64,000 nt of DNA from Neorhizobium sp. UBA3556 (GCA_002376235.1 DFNX01000003.1:558001-622000), one strand, 5' to 3'; positions 9,948 through 19,427 are shown, counted from the stretch's first letter. The notes: generated from the letters alone by a model not told the origin. Numbers and translations: made by a program.

Positions 9948-11153
9948 TTATGCCTCGACCGGCTTGGCACCCACGCCTCTGCGATGGATGGCAGGCGCAC
10001 AAAACGTTGCAAGCGCGACCAGAACAAGCACGACAATCATCGCGTAGCGCAGGCCGTATTCCTCTCCCACAAAGCCTAGAAGCGGCGGGCCGACAAGGAA
10101 GGCAACATAACCTGCAACGGCAACGATTTTTACCCGTGCTGCGCCATTGGGACCGGAATCGCCGGCAGCCGAGAGGGCGACGGGAAAACCGAGCGATGCG
10201 CCAAGTCCCCACAGAATGACGGCCACGGCCGCCAGGGCCGGATGGCTGGCAAAGATGACGATGGCAATGCCCGCCGCCCCGGTGACGGCGCTTGCGGCGA
10301 CCACTGTAGCACGACCATACCGGTTGAGAAGCAAACCGCCGCCGAAACGGCCGAGTGTCATGGCGATAGCGAAACCGAGAAAAACCGTCGATCCGGCGGT
10401 CGGGCTGAAACCGTATTCGTCGACCATCAGCAGCGGAAGCCAGTCATTGGCGGCACCTTCGGCCAGCGCCATGGCCAGAACGATGAAACCGATCAGCAAG
10501 ACGACGGGCTCCTTCCAGACGCGTGAGTATCCAGCTTTACCGTCCGCATGCGTGCCTTCATCGTTCTGGACAGCCGAGCGGACCGGAATATGCCGGATGG
10601 CCGTGACCATGACGGGAATGCAGACCAAAGCGATCAGCGCCATGTGCAACGAGACCGGGAAATGCAGTGCGTTGAGGGCGATGCCGATCAGTGCGCCGAA
10701 AACCGTGCCGAGGCTGAAACAACCATGCAGCGCATGGAGAAGATGTTTACCGGTGATGCGCTCGACTTCCGCACCATCCATATTGACGGCGATTTCCGCT
10801 CCTCCGACGCCAAGACCAAAAAAGGCCAACCCCAGAGCCACCGTCAGCGGTGATGCGATGGCGACGCCGAGCGCCAATGTGGCCAGCGACAGAATGATAA
10901 AACAAAGGCCGGTGAACATCACCTTGCGTGTGCCGAAACGGTCAACAAGCGCGCCAGCGCTCAGTATCCCTGTCATCGACCCCACGGACAGGCCGAACAG
11001 CACCGCACCCATTTCCGCAATTGATACGCCGAGACTGTCGCGGATCGCCGGTGTACGCGTGACCCAGGAGGCCATGGAGAGGCCGGGAATGAAGAAGAAC
11101 GCAAATAGCGCCAACCGTCGTTTTTGAATTGAAGTGTTCAAGAAAGGCTCCAT
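9948..11153 (-). CDS. MFS transporter, YbjJ-like
   Basis: Inner-membrane major facilitator protein, 401 aa from MEPFLNTSIQKRRLALFAFF, with about twelve hydrophobic segments. The first segment FFIPGLSMASWVTRTPAIRD and the loop LVDRFGTRKVMFTG are typical of the YbjJ group. The frame stays open 17 codons upstream to an ATG inside the shared promoter, so the later start is preferred. It is divergent from a TetR gene, the same arrangement as ybjJ and its TetR-type neighbour ybjK (rcdA) in E. coli, so that regulator probably controls it. Substrate unknown. Confidence 0.85.
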   Translation of the reverse strand: MEPFLNTSIQKRRLALFAFFFIPGLSMASWVTRTPAIRDSLGVSIAEMGAVLFGLSVGSMTGILSAGALVDRFGTRKVMFTGLCFIILSLATLALGVAIASPLTVALGLAFFGLGVGGAEIAVNMDGAEVERITGKHLLHALHGCFSLGTVFGALIGIALNALHFPVSLHMALIALVCIPVMVTAIRHIPVRSAVQNDEGTHADGKAGYSRVWKEPVVLLIGFIVLAMALAEGAANDWLPLLMVDEYGFSPTAGSTVFLGFAIAMTLGRFGGGLLLNRYGRATVVAASAVTGAAGIAIVIFASHPALAAVAVILWGLGASLGFPVALSAAGDSGPNGAARVKIVAVAGYVAFLVGPPLLGFVGEEYGLRYAMIVVLVLVALATFCAPAIHRRGVGAKPVEA

Positions 11154-11172
11154 CGGCCACGTTAAGAACAAA

Positions 11173-11205
11173 TGTACACTTGCGCTATGTACGTTTGTAC
11201 GCATA
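11173..11205. promoter_or_regulatory. Probable TetR operator between MFS and TetR genes
   Basis: The 82-base divergent spacer holds three TGTAC motifs (11173, 11188, 11196); the last two sit in an imperfect palindrome bounded by TATG (11186) and CATA (11205). This is the kind of site through which a TetR repressor would control both itself and the divergent transporter. Binding is inferred. Confidence 0.5.
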
Positions 11206-11235
11206 AATCGTCAAGGCATGAATGAGGAGCAGTTG

Positions 11236-11796
11236 ATGACGGCGGACAAATCATCAAGCGGCAACAGGCGGTACGATCCCGACCGCAAGGAACGCATCAT
11301 CGAGGCGACGCTGGAAGTCATTGCCGTCCAAGGTGTATCCGGCACGACCCATCGGCGGATCGCGGAAGCGGCCGACGTGCCGCTTGGTTCGATGACCTAC
11401 CATTTTGCCAGCCTCGACGACCTCATCGAACAGGCGTTTCTCAAGCTGACGCAGGAAATCGCCCATCACTTCGACGACGCCTTTCGAAAGGCCCAGACAG
11501 TGGATGAAGCACGCGAGGCGGTCGTCGAGGTCATCTGCGGCTGGTTCGCAGTGACCGAACGCAAGATGACACTCATTCTGGAGCTATATGCTTATGTCGC
11601 GCGCAATCCGCAGACGAGGCATGTCATGACCGGATGGATGGCCAAGAGCAGACAGGCGCTCGAGCGGCATTTCTCGCCCGATGTGGCTGCGTCGCTCGAC
11701 GCCATGATCGAAGGCGCGTCGATTCACAACTTCATGCACCCGGATGGCATTTCTCGCGAGGCTGCCCGTCTTATCGTTGCGAAGCTGACGGCCTAG
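11236..11796 (+). CDS. TetR/AcrR family regulator, YbjK/RcdA-like
   Basis: 186 aa from MTADKSSSGNRRYDPDRKER; the ATG at 11236 has GAGGAG six bases upstream, better than the two in-frame ATGs before it. The N-terminal helix-turn-helix reads EVIAVQGVSGTTHRRIAEAA then DVPLGSMTYHFASLDDLIEQ, a typical TetR DNA-binding domain; the rest is a ligand/dimer domain. It is divergent from the YbjJ-like transporter, which it most likely represses. Confidence 0.88.
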   Translation: MTADKSSSGNRRYDPDRKERIIEATLEVIAVQGVSGTTHRRIAEAADVPLGSMTYHFASLDDLIEQAFLKLTQEIAHHFDDAFRKAQTVDEAREAVVEVICGWFAVTERKMTLILELYAYVARNPQTRHVMTGWMAKSRQALERHFSPDVAASLDAMIEGASIHNFMHPDGISREAARLIVAKLTA

Positions 11797-11951
11797 CTGA
11801 AGCCGCGTAAAAGGCAGGTCCCATCCGACCGCCACAATCTTCACGGGCATTATTTTAGATGGATATAAAATAATATATTAGCTGACAGGCAATCATAAAC
11901 ACCTGCGGTTACCATCGGCCCCGACGCACTCTTTGCAACTGGGGCATCTCG

Positions 11952-13907
11952 ATGAAGCATATTTCCATCGTCGGCAAGTTCATGGCCATCATGGCGCTGT
12001 TCGGCGTCTTCGCCATCGGCATCGCTGGCTACAGCAGTTCCCGCATCTACGAGATCAACGGTTCCTATGGCGATCTGCTACACAACGAGAGTGCGGCATC
12101 GCTTTCGGTGGCACGCGCCAACCGGTCGATCCAGATGGCGCGGGCAGCGATCGGTGATCTTCTGATGTCGCGCACGCCGGAAGGCAATGCGGCGGCAACG
12201 GCCGAACTGCAACACGCACAAACCGGCTTTACCGAGCGCATGGATGCGGCGATCCATATTCTTCCCGACAACAAGGACCTGCATGTGCTCAAAGCCGCCG
12301 GCCTTTCGATCCTGCAGCAAGCTTGCGCACCGGCGATCCGGCTTGGCGAGGCGGCCAGGACCGAGGCGGAAATCCAGGCGTCGCAGCAAGCGTTCCTCAC
12401 CGGTTGCCAGCCGCAGTTTGCGGCCTTCGCCGAAACTTCAACGAAAATCACAGACGCGATCATCAACGGCGTCTCGTCGAAAGCCGAAGCTCTCGGCACT
12501 ACCGCCAACACTACGGCAATGACGACGCTTGGCGGCGTGCTTGCCGGCCTTGTCCTGGTGCTGCTCGCCGGCTTCTTCGCCATTCGCAGCTGGCTGGTAC
12601 GGCCGATCAAGAAACTGCAGGAAACTATGATCAGATTGGCCGGCGGAGATCTGTCCGTGGCGATCGACGGTGTGGACCGGCGCGACGAGGTGGGCCAGAT
12701 GGCAGGTGCCGTGCAGGTGTTCAAGGATAACGGCCTGCGCGCGAAAGACATGGAACGGCAGGCGCAAGACAATCGCACCGCGCAGGATGCCGAGCGTCAG
12801 CGGATCGCGGAAGCTGACAAGGTTCGCACCGAAAACATGGCGCAGGCGACCGAAGGGTTGGCTGAAGGCCTGAAACAGCTTTCAGGCGGCAATCTCGCCG
12901 TCATTCTCAACCGGCCGTTCAGTCCGGATTTCGAAGGTCTGCGTAGCGATTTCAACTCCGCCGTAGCGCAGCTTCGCGACACGATGCAGGCAGTTTCCCA
13001 TGCAACGGGCGCCATCGACAGCGGATCGCGCGAGCTTTCCCAAAGTGCCGCAGATCTTTCGAGACGCACCGAACAGCAGGCTGCTTCGCTGGAGGAAACC
13101 GCCGCGGCACTCGATGAGATCACCTCCAATGTCGCCAACTCCTCCACCCGTACGGAAGAGGCGCGCGGCATGGCGGTCGAAGCCAATCAATCTGCTCTGC
13201 AATCGGGTGAAGTCGTCGCCAAGGCGGTCAATGCGATGCAGAAGATCGAGCAGTCGTCGGAACAGATTTCCAGCATTATCGGCGTGATCGATGAGATCGC
13301 CTTCCAGACCAATCTTCTGGCGCTGAATGCCGGCGTCGAGGCGGCGCGGGCGGGCGAAGCCGGCAAGGGGTTTGCAGTCGTCGCCCAGGAGGTTCGTGAG
13401 CTTGCGCAGCGATCCGCTCAGGCCGCCAAGGAGATCAAGGACCTGATCCGCAATTCGGCCGAGGAAGTGAAGAACGGCGTAACGCTGGTCAGCGCCACGG
13501 GCTCTGCATTGTCCGGCATTCGAAACCATGTCTCGGCCATCAACAGCCAGCTCGATGCGATCGCCACGTCGTCGAAGGAGCAGTCTGTCGGCATGTCGCA
13601 GGTCAATGTTGCGGTCAACCAGATGGATCAGGTCACACAACAGAATGCGGCGATGGTGGAAGAGGCAAACGGTGCGAGTGCCGCCCTGGCCAGTGAGGCG
13701 GAAAGGCTGCGTGCTCTGATTTCGCGCTTCGATCTCGGTGCGGGTTCGGCGGTTCCCATCGCTGCGGCTCCGGCGGTGCGCGCCGTTTCACCGGCAATGT
13801 CGGCCCGCCAGTCCCACCCCTCCCCGGCGCGATCGCTGGCAGGCAAGCTTGCCGCGGGACTGGGCCTTGCTCCAAGCGCTTCCGGGGATAGCTGGGAAGA
13901 GTTCTGA
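11952..13907 (+). CDS. Methyl-accepting chemotaxis protein
   Basis: 651-aa transmembrane chemoreceptor. The first membrane helix is near the N terminus (GKFMAIMALFGVFAIGIAGY), followed by a periplasmic four-helix-type sensor of about 160 residues, a second helix (GGVLAGLVLVLLAGFFAI), HAMP regions (RPIKKLQETM...), and a cytoplasmic signalling domain with the hairpin tip DEIAFQTNLLALNAGVEAAR. The last five residues, SWEEF, fit the xWxxF tether that binds CheR/CheB. The ligand is unknown; no che genes are nearby. Confidence 0.95.
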   Translation: MKHISIVGKFMAIMALFGVFAIGIAGYSSSRIYEINGSYGDLLHNESAASLSVARANRSIQMARAAIGDLLMSRTPEGNAAATAELQHAQTGFTERMDAAIHILPDNKDLHVLKAAGLSILQQACAPAIRLGEAARTEAEIQASQQAFLTGCQPQFAAFAETSTKITDAIINGVSSKAEALGTTANTTAMTTLGGVLAGLVLVLLAGFFAIRSWLVRPIKKLQETMIRLAGGDLSVAIDGVDRRDEVGQMAGAVQVFKDNGLRAKDMERQAQDNRTAQDAERQRIAEADKVRTENMAQATEGLAEGLKQLSGGNLAVILNRPFSPDFEGLRSDFNSAVAQLRDTMQAVSHATGAIDSGSRELSQSAADLSRRTEQQAASLEETAAALDEITSNVANSSTRTEEARGMAVEANQSALQSGEVVAKAVNAMQKIEQSSEQISSIIGVIDEIAFQTNLLALNAGVEAARAGEAGKGFAVVAQEVRELAQRSAQAAKEIKDLIRNSAEEVKNGVTLVSATGSALSGIRNHVSAINSQLDAIATSSKEQSVGMSQVNVAVNQMDQVTQQNAAMVEEANGASAALASEAERLRALISRFDLGAGSAVPIAAAPAVRAVSPAMSARQSHPSPARSLAGKLAAGLGLAPSASGDSWEEF

Positions 13908-13923
13908 GTAACGAAAACATCGC

Positions 13924-13963
13924 CGCGCGATCCCTGCATGTCCGCTACAGGGATCGCGCGTTT
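13924..13963 (+). terminator. Terminator of the chemoreceptor gene
   Basis: Perfect 13-bp stem CGCGCGATCCCTG (13924-13936) / CAGGGATCGCGCG (13948-13960), 11-base loop, then TTT. The T run is short, so termination strength is uncertain. Confidence 0.65.
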
Positions 13964-13971
13964 CTGGCTAT

Positions 13972-14292
13972 TTAGTAGACGTAACGACCATTATGGGTCT
14001 TGCGATAGATATTGCGCGAAGCCCGATCCTGCATGCGCTCGATCTTCTGGCGCTCACGACGGGTGACGTAACCGTCTCGGGCGGCGCGCGACTGGGCACG
14101 ATCAACCCTATGCTGCTGGCGCTGGATCTGGCGCATTTCCTTGCGCGTCAGCTCACCGCGCGCAGCGCCGCGATAGATCCGATGATCCTGCCGATGCTCG
14201 CGTGCTTCGCTGCGATAGGTCTGCGCCTGCGACACGACTGGAACCGCTGCGGCCATCACGAGGGCCAGTGCGCTGATGATGATCTTCTTCAT
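13972..14292 (-). CDS. Small basic exported protein
   Basis: 106 aa. A signal peptide (MKKIIISALALVMAAAVPVV then SQA) is followed by a very Arg/Gln-rich mature part with repeating R-x-x-x-R-x-x patterns (ELTRKEMRQIQRQQHRVDRA), predicted to be helical and strongly basic. AAGGAG precedes the ATG. Similar small Arg-rich periplasmic proteins occur widely in rhizobia without an assigned role. It converges on the chemoreceptor gene. Confidence 0.8.
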   Translation of the reverse strand: MKKIIISALALVMAAAVPVVSQAQTYRSEAREHRQDHRIYRGAARGELTRKEMRQIQRQQHRVDRAQSRAARDGYVTRRERQKIERMQDRASRNIYRKTHNGRYVY

Positions 14293-14929
14293 GCCTTACT
14301 CCTTTTGACGCTCATACTCGCTTCAAGAGCGAGGCGAGGTTGGCGGCATAACGGTGAAGGGGGCCTGAAGGTTTCATTCACACACGGCAACGAAGTGAAA
14401 CGAAATGGCTCACATGAGCGCAACAGGACGGTGATGCGGTGGGGACGGAGTTGAGCGACGGTCTGAATGAAATCAGAGGCTTGGCACAAAACCTCCTCTC
14501 AACCATCCCCGCTGCCGAAGGTGATCACATAATGACACGGCTTTCGCCACCGGAGTGTTTCGCGAGACGTTCGCAGGCAGGTTGAAGCTGGCATAACAGC
14601 GTGTCGCGTTTCGCATCCGCGACAGGCAAGGCATGTTCGAGAGCCGCTTACTCCCGATGGAAAGGAAGACCATCACGGGAAAAAGGCAGAACATCGACCG
14701 GCTATGCCAGGGCCGCGCAATTGCAATGCCGCATTACCTGCCAATCCCATACCCGCAATTGCGCGGTCTCTCCATGGCGAGGTAGAAACAGGCCTGGACT
14801 GTTCACAATTATGGAACGTTTTGTCTATTTTTGTTCATCTTTTGAATTACAGGGGGACATGGCACATAGGTCCCAGAGAATTTAACGGCTGCCAGCGGCA
14901 CCCCGCGCAGCAAACTTCCGGAGACTTCC
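14293..14929. other. Intergenic stretch without a convincing gene
   Basis: 637 bases between two divergent genes. Short open frames on both strands show no family pattern and no ribosome site I would trust. Base composition falls just before doxX (AT-rich around 14810-14880), where its promoter should lie. Confidence 0.5.
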
Positions 14930-15376
14930 ATGTCCAGCTCTCAGAACACCGTGATCCTGATCGCGCGTATCCTCCTCTCCTTCATCTTCATCTATTCCGG
15001 CTTCGGTAAGTTGACCGACCCAGCGGGCACTGCCGGCATGATCACCGGCGCCGGCCTGCCCGCTGCAACGGCTCTGGCCTATCTCGCCGGCCTGTTCGAA
15101 TTCGTCACCGGTCTTGCCGTCCTCGTTGGTTTCCAGACGAAGATCGTCGGCTGGGCGCTGGCTCTCTTCTGCATCTTCACCGGCGCCGTCTTCCACTCGG
15201 GCACCGTTGCCGTTCCCGGCTGGCCTGACCCGGCTCTCGGCTGGATCAACGCCCTGAACGGCATCATGCTGATGAAGAACTTTACGCTGGCCGGCGCCTA
15301 CATCCTGCTCGCAACCTTCGGCCCGGGCGCATATTCTATCGACGCCCGCCGCGGTTCCGTCGCAATTGCGGCCTAA
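14930..15376 (+). CDS. DoxX family membrane protein
   Basis: 148-aa inner-membrane protein with four hydrophobic segments. The first, ILLSFIFIYSGFGKLTDPAG, holds the SGxxKL signature of DoxX proteins; later AGLFEFVTGLAVLVGF and a C-terminal helix. In other bacteria DoxX-like proteins are linked to redox/thiol stress or quinone chemistry; no partner gene is adjacent. It is monocistronic with its own terminator. Confidence 0.9.
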   Translation: MSSSQNTVILIARILLSFIFIYSGFGKLTDPAGTAGMITGAGLPAATALAYLAGLFEFVTGLAVLVGFQTKIVGWALALFCIFTGAVFHSGTVAVPGWPDPALGWINALNGIMLMKNFTLAGAYILLATFGPGAYSIDARRGSVAIAA

Positions 15377-15403
15377 CAATTATCAAATCCCTGCCAAGAC
15401 ACT

Positions 15404-15433
15404 CCCGCCGGACCAATATCCGGCGGGTTTTTT
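15404..15433 (+). terminator. Terminator of doxX-like gene
   Basis: CCCGCCGGA (15404-15412), loop CCAATA, TCCGGCGGG (15419-15427) followed by TTTTTTATT. A strong intrinsic terminator. Confidence 0.93.
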
Positions 15434-15455
15434 ATTGTCTGAACGATGGGCTATT

Positions 15456-16064
15456 TTAGCGACGGATATTTTTCGCGAGCCATACGGTGGCACCGCCGCA
15501 GGCAGGATCCTGCGATATCTGGGCTACCACCTGAAAACCGTTTTTCGCCAGTAGCGACTCATACTCAGCCTTGGACAGGCTGGCATGGTAAAGCGGCTCA
15601 CCGCCGAACTCGCCCATCGCCTCGCCTTCGAAATGGCCGGAGGTGAACATCAGCACCGCACCCGGCCCGGCAAGCGCGCCGAAGCGGGGAAACATCGCCC
15701 GCTGGTCATCAGCATTCAGATGGAAAAAGCTGTGCCAGGCGAGAATGCCGGAAAACTTGGTCGGAATAAAAAACTGCCGCATGTCGGCTTCATACCAGGC
15801 CATGCCCGGAAACCGCTGGCGCGCCAGCCCGATCAGCGTCTTCGACGTATCGATACCGGTGACATGAAAACCGCGGCCGATCAGGTGCGCGGCCATCGGC
15901 TCGGCCGCGCCGCAGCCGAGATCCAGTACATGGCCGGGCTTGGGCATCAGCGCGGTGAAATGATCGAGCCACGGCCGTTCGAACAGGTTGCGGCCGCGCA
16001 CCTTGTCAAAGGCCAGCGCGTGCCGCTCGTAAAGACCTATGATATTGGCATCTGCGCCCGACAT
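15456..16064 (-). CDS. Class I SAM-dependent methyltransferase
   Basis: 202 aa from MSGADANIIGLYERHALAFD. Motif I of the SAM fold is HVLDLGCGAAEPMAAHLIGRG (about residues 47-66), followed by VTGIDTSKTLI and a late substrate region (WHSFFHLNADDQRAMFPRFG). The ATG lies five bases downstream of the hisG stop (TGATAAAATG), so it is translated with the his genes; an upstream in-frame ATG lies inside hisG. The substrate is unknown. There is no sign that it takes part in histidine synthesis other than position. Confidence 0.88.
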   Translation of the reverse strand: MSGADANIIGLYERHALAFDKVRGRNLFERPWLDHFTALMPKPGHVLDLGCGAAEPMAAHLIGRGFHVTGIDTSKTLIGLARQRFPGMAWYEADMRQFFIPTKFSGILAWHSFFHLNADDQRAMFPRFGALAGPGAVLMFTSGHFEGEAMGEFGGEPLYHASLSKAEYESLLAKNGFQVVAQISQDPACGGATVWLAKNIRR

Positions 16065-16068
16065 TTTA

Positions 16069-16767
16069 TCACACGGCCTTGCGGACCGCCTCGACGATTT
16101 CTGCGATCCGTTTGTCCCCCTCATGTTCGGCTTTGCGGGCGCGAACGAGGCAGGCCTGCGATTTCAGGATCACGCCATCCGACAGGATCTTCAGGTTGTT
16201 GGCCTTCAGCGTCGAGCCGGTCGAGGTGATATCGACGATGATATCCGCCTGACCCGCAGCCGGCGCCCCTTCGGTCGCCCCAAGGCTTTCGACGATGCGA
16301 TAAAGCTGGATGCCGTGGCTTCCGGAAAAATGCTGCTGCGTCAGCCGCCAGTACTTTGTCGCGATCTGCAAACGTCGACCATGGCGCGAGCGAAAATCGG
16401 CGGCAACGTCACCGAGATCGGCCATCGTATCAACATCGAGCCAGATTTCCGGCACGGCGACGACGACATCGGCATGGCCGAAACCGAGGCGGGCGGCAAT
16501 TTCCATCTTGGCGTCGGCCTCGATCAGGCCTTCGCGGATCAGATCTTCGCCGGTCACGCCGAAATCGACGGTGCCTGCACCGATCTCGCGGGCGATCTCG
16601 GAGGCAGAGAGGAAGGCGATCTCGATATCGTCGTGACCGTCGATCCTGCCGCGATAGGAGCGTTCATTGCCGACGGCGACGATGGGCAGACCGGCACGTT
16701 CGAAGATCGCCGACGCGTCTTCCTTCATCCGGCCCTTGGAGGGGAGAGCGATGGTAATCGTGGACAT
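16069..16767 (-). CDS. hisG: ATP phosphoribosyltransferase, short form catalytic subunit
   Basis: First step of histidine synthesis (ATP + PRPP). 232 aa, the short HisG form that lacks the C-terminal regulatory domain and needs HisZ. It begins MSTITIALPSKGRMKEDASA; GTVDFGVTGEDLI and the PRPP-binding loop DIIVDITSTGSTLKAN are present. Its ATG overlaps the stop of hisZ by one base (TGATG), so the two subunits are translationally coupled. Confidence 0.97.
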   Translation of the reverse strand: MSTITIALPSKGRMKEDASAIFERAGLPIVAVGNERSYRGRIDGHDDIEIAFLSASEIAREIGAGTVDFGVTGEDLIREGLIEADAKMEIAARLGFGHADVVVAVPEIWLDVDTMADLGDVAADFRSRHGRRLQIATKYWRLTQQHFSGSHGIQLYRIVESLGATEGAPAAGQADIIVDITSTGSTLKANNLKILSDGVILKSQACLVRARKAEHEGDKRIAEIVEAVRKAV

Positions 16768-17876
16768 CAGCGCGCCCTCGCCTGTTCGATCCGGTCGAGC
16801 CAGAGCGAAAAGCCCACGGCCGGAATATCTTCAGCTGCTCCAAGAAGCGTCATCAGTCTGTCAAAACGGCCGCCACCGGCAAGCACCGCATTGTCGCGGC
16901 TCACTTCGAAGACGAGGCCGGTGTAATAATCGAGCGGGCGACCGAAGGCGGCGCGATAGGTGACCTTGTCGAGATCGACACCGAGATCGGCCATGGCCTG
17001 AGTACGCGCCTCGAAGGTCACAAGTGCTGCGCCCATGGCAAGCCCTGCCGCATCGGCAAAACCGGCAAGTGCTGCCGGTGCCTGCGACAGCGGCAGTTCC
17101 AAGGACAGGAATTCAGTCAGCAGCGAGAGCGCCGAGCCATCCAGCCTTGTTTGCGCCAGCGACTGCTTTTCCTTCAGCCTGGCTGCGATTTCACGCGGCG
17201 AACGGCTGGCATTGGTGGAATAGCCGGTCTCTTCCATCGTCCGATCGATATGGGCAATCAGCGCTGCCTCGTCCTGGCTCAGAAGGGCGGCAAGCTCCGG
17301 CGACAGGCCTGTTTCGGCCTGCGGGCTGGCGAGCGTCATCAGCAGGTGCCGCAGATGCGCATTGTTCCCGAACGACTGGATCAGCCTCTTCTGCCAGCCA
17401 CTCGGAAGCCCGAGCGCTCGAACGACCGCCTCGAACACGGCCTGATCGCCGAGTGTCACATTCAGCTTTCGGCCGGGAATGAGGTTGTGCAGGATCTGCA
17501 TCGCATCGTTGACTGCACGTGCGTCGGCATTGGCCGTCGCGGTCTCGCCCAGATCCTCGATACCTGCCTGATAGAACTCGTTGTCACCCTCGCGGCGCTG
17601 GCGGAAAACCTCGCCGAGATAGCAGTAACGCCGCGGCGTGCCGGTGGCGTTTTCGATATGGCGCAGGCAGACCGGAATGGTGAATTCCGGTCTGAGGCAC
17701 AGGCTCTCGCCCGTTTCGCTTTCGGTCAGGAAAATACGACGGCGCAGGTCTTCACCCGCCATGTCGAGAAACGGTGCTGCCGGCTGGATGACCGGCGTAT
17801 CGATGCGCGCCGTGCCGCGGGCGGCAAATTCATCGAGCAGGTGCGCGGAAAATTCCGGCATGTTGATCAGAGGCAT
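16767..17876 (-). CDS. hisZ: ATP phosphoribosyltransferase regulatory subunit
   Basis: 369-aa HisRS paralogue that lacks tRNA charging and forms the HisZ-HisG complex needed for activity and histidine feedback. It keeps the class II fold: FLTESETGESLCLRPEFTIP (motif 2 region) and GRPLDYYTGLVFEV, but ends without the anticodon-binding domain of HisS. It lies between hisS (30 bases upstream) and hisG (overlapping). Confidence 0.95.
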   Translation of the reverse strand: MPLINMPEFSAHLLDEFAARGTARIDTPVIQPAAPFLDMAGEDLRRRIFLTESETGESLCLRPEFTIPVCLRHIENATGTPRRYCYLGEVFRQRREGDNEFYQAGIEDLGETATANADARAVNDAMQILHNLIPGRKLNVTLGDQAVFEAVVRALGLPSGWQKRLIQSFGNNAHLRHLLMTLASPQAETGLSPELAALLSQDEAALIAHIDRTMEETGYSTNASRSPREIAARLKEKQSLAQTRLDGSALSLLTEFLSLELPLSQAPAALAGFADAAGLAMGAALVTFEARTQAMADLGVDLDKVTYRAAFGRPLDYYTGLVFEVSRDNAVLAGGGRFDRLMTLLGAAEDIPAVGFSLWLDRIEQARAR

Positions 17877-17906
17877 GGAAAAGCTCCCGAAACGCAGAAC
17901 AAGCGA

Positions 17907-19427
17907 TCAGACATCCTTCGCCCGCCTGCGGTCTTCCGCCTGTGCGGCCAGAATGTCCTTCACCTTGGCGACCAGATCGGCCTCGGCAACGGTTTCCTGC
18001 GCCACGCGCGCTTCGCGCCACGAAGCGTTGTCCTCGATCTCGCCGGACAGACGTTTGCCTTCGATCAGGTCCTTGATCTGCACCACGCCGGTTTCGCGCT
18101 CGTCACCACCCTGAATGATGGCGATGGGGCAGCCGCGACGGTCAGCATATTTCAGCTGGTTGCCAAACTTCTTCCAGTTGCCCTGATACATTTCGGCGCG
18201 GATGCCTTCGGCCCTGAGCGCCTGCGTAAACCGCTGGTAACGGCCCATGCTCTCGACATCGCCATCCATGACGGTGACGAGAACGGGGGCAACGACGTCA
18301 TCCTGCCCCAGCTTGCCGAGGTTTTTCAGCGCCGTCATCAGGCGCGACACGCCGATGGAAAAACCGGTAGCCGGAACCGGCTGGCCCATGAAACGCGATA
18401 CCAGCCCATCATAACGGCCACCACCGCCGACGGAGCCGAAAACGACCTTTTCGCCCTTTTCGTTGGTAACGTCGAAAGTCAGTTCCGCTTCAAAAACCGG
18501 ACCGGTGTAATATTCGAGGCCACGCACGACCGAGGGGTCAATCTTGATGCGATCCGGGCCGTAACCGGCGCTGGTGGCCAGTGCGCCAATGGTGTTCAGC
18601 TCGTTGACGCCTTCACCGCCGTTGGCAGTGCCGGCCACGAGTTCTGCGAGCTGCGCTGCGCTTTCGGCGTAGTTCTGTATACCGACAAAGAACAGGACCT
18701 TTTCGATCTGCTCGGCATTCAGGCCCGCACCCTTGGTGAAGTCGCCGCTTTCATCCTTGCGGCCTTCGCCGAGCAGCAGCGTCACGCCTTCCGGGCCGAA
18801 CTTGTCGAGCTTGTCGATGGCGCGCAGCACGTTCAGGCGCTGGCCAGCCTTGTCGTCACCGCCAAGACCGATGGCTTCCATGACGCCATCCAGAACCTTG
18901 CGGTTATTGACGCGGATCACGTAGTCGCCGCGCTTGATGCCGAGCGCTTCCATCGTGTCGGCCATCATCATGCACATTTCGGCATCGGCTTGGACGCCCG
19001 GTGCACCGACCGTATCGGCATCGAACTGCATGAACTGGCGGAAACGGCCCGGACCCGGCTTTTCGTTGCGGAACACGTAACCGGCGCGATAGGTGCGGAA
19101 CGGCAGCTGGATCTCGTTGAAATTTTCCGCGACATGGCGGGCAAGCGGCGCCGTCAGGTCGTAACGCAGCGACATCCACTGGTCGTCGTCGTCCTGAAGC
19201 GAAAACACGCCTTCGTTGGGGCGGTCGCTGTCGGGCAGGAACTTGCCGAGCGCATCGGTATATTCGAACAGCGGCGTTTCGACCGGATCGAAACCGTAGC
19301 GCTCATAGACCTCGCGGATCTTGGCCGTCATCTCGTTGGTGGCATGGATATCGGCAGCCGAGCGGTCGACAAAACCGCGCGGCAGGCGGGCCTTGAGTTT
19401 CTGGGGCTTCTTCTGCTTGTCGCTCAT
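17907..19427 (-). CDS. hisS: Histidyl-tRNA synthetase
   Basis: Class II synthetase, 506 aa, longer than the E. coli type. Motif 2 lies in FRTYRAGYVFRNEKPGPGRF; the histidine-A motif is VVRGLEYYTGPVFEA; the C-terminal anticodon domain starts near VAPVLVTVMDGDVESMGRYQ. The form QFMQFDADTVGAPG after motif 2 is characteristic of the alphaproteobacterial HisRS group, which is known to charge tRNA-His lacking the usual extra G at position -1. First gene of hisS-hisZ-hisG-methyltransferase. Confidence 0.97.
   Translation of the reverse strand: MSDKQKKPQKLKARLPRGFVDRSAADIHATNEMTAKIREVYERYGFDPVETPLFEYTDALGKFLPDSDRPNEGVFSLQDDDDQWMSLRYDLTAPLARHVAENFNEIQLPFRTYRAGYVFRNEKPGPGRFRQFMQFDADTVGAPGVQADAEMCMMMADTMEALGIKRGDYVIRVNNRKVLDGVMEAIGLGGDDKAGQRLNVLRAIDKLDKFGPEGVTLLLGEGRKDESGDFTKGAGLNAEQIEKVLFFVGIQNYAESAAQLAELVAGTANGGEGVNELNTIGALATSAGYGPDRIKIDPSVVRGLEYYTGPVFEAELTFDVTNEKGEKVVFGSVGGGGRYDGLVSRFMGQPVPATGFSIGVSRLMTALKNLGKLGQDDVVAPVLVTVMDGDVESMGRYQRFTQALRAEGIRAEMYQGNWKKFGNQLKYADRRGCPIAIIQGGDERETGVVQIKDLIEGKRLSGEIEDNASWREARVAQETVAEADLVAKVKDILAAQAEDRRRAKDV

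Noticed and set aside
15456..19427. Whether the methyltransferase is a histidine-pathway enzyme
   Set aside because: Only its position links it; the fold is generic SAM-dependent and no his step needs it.
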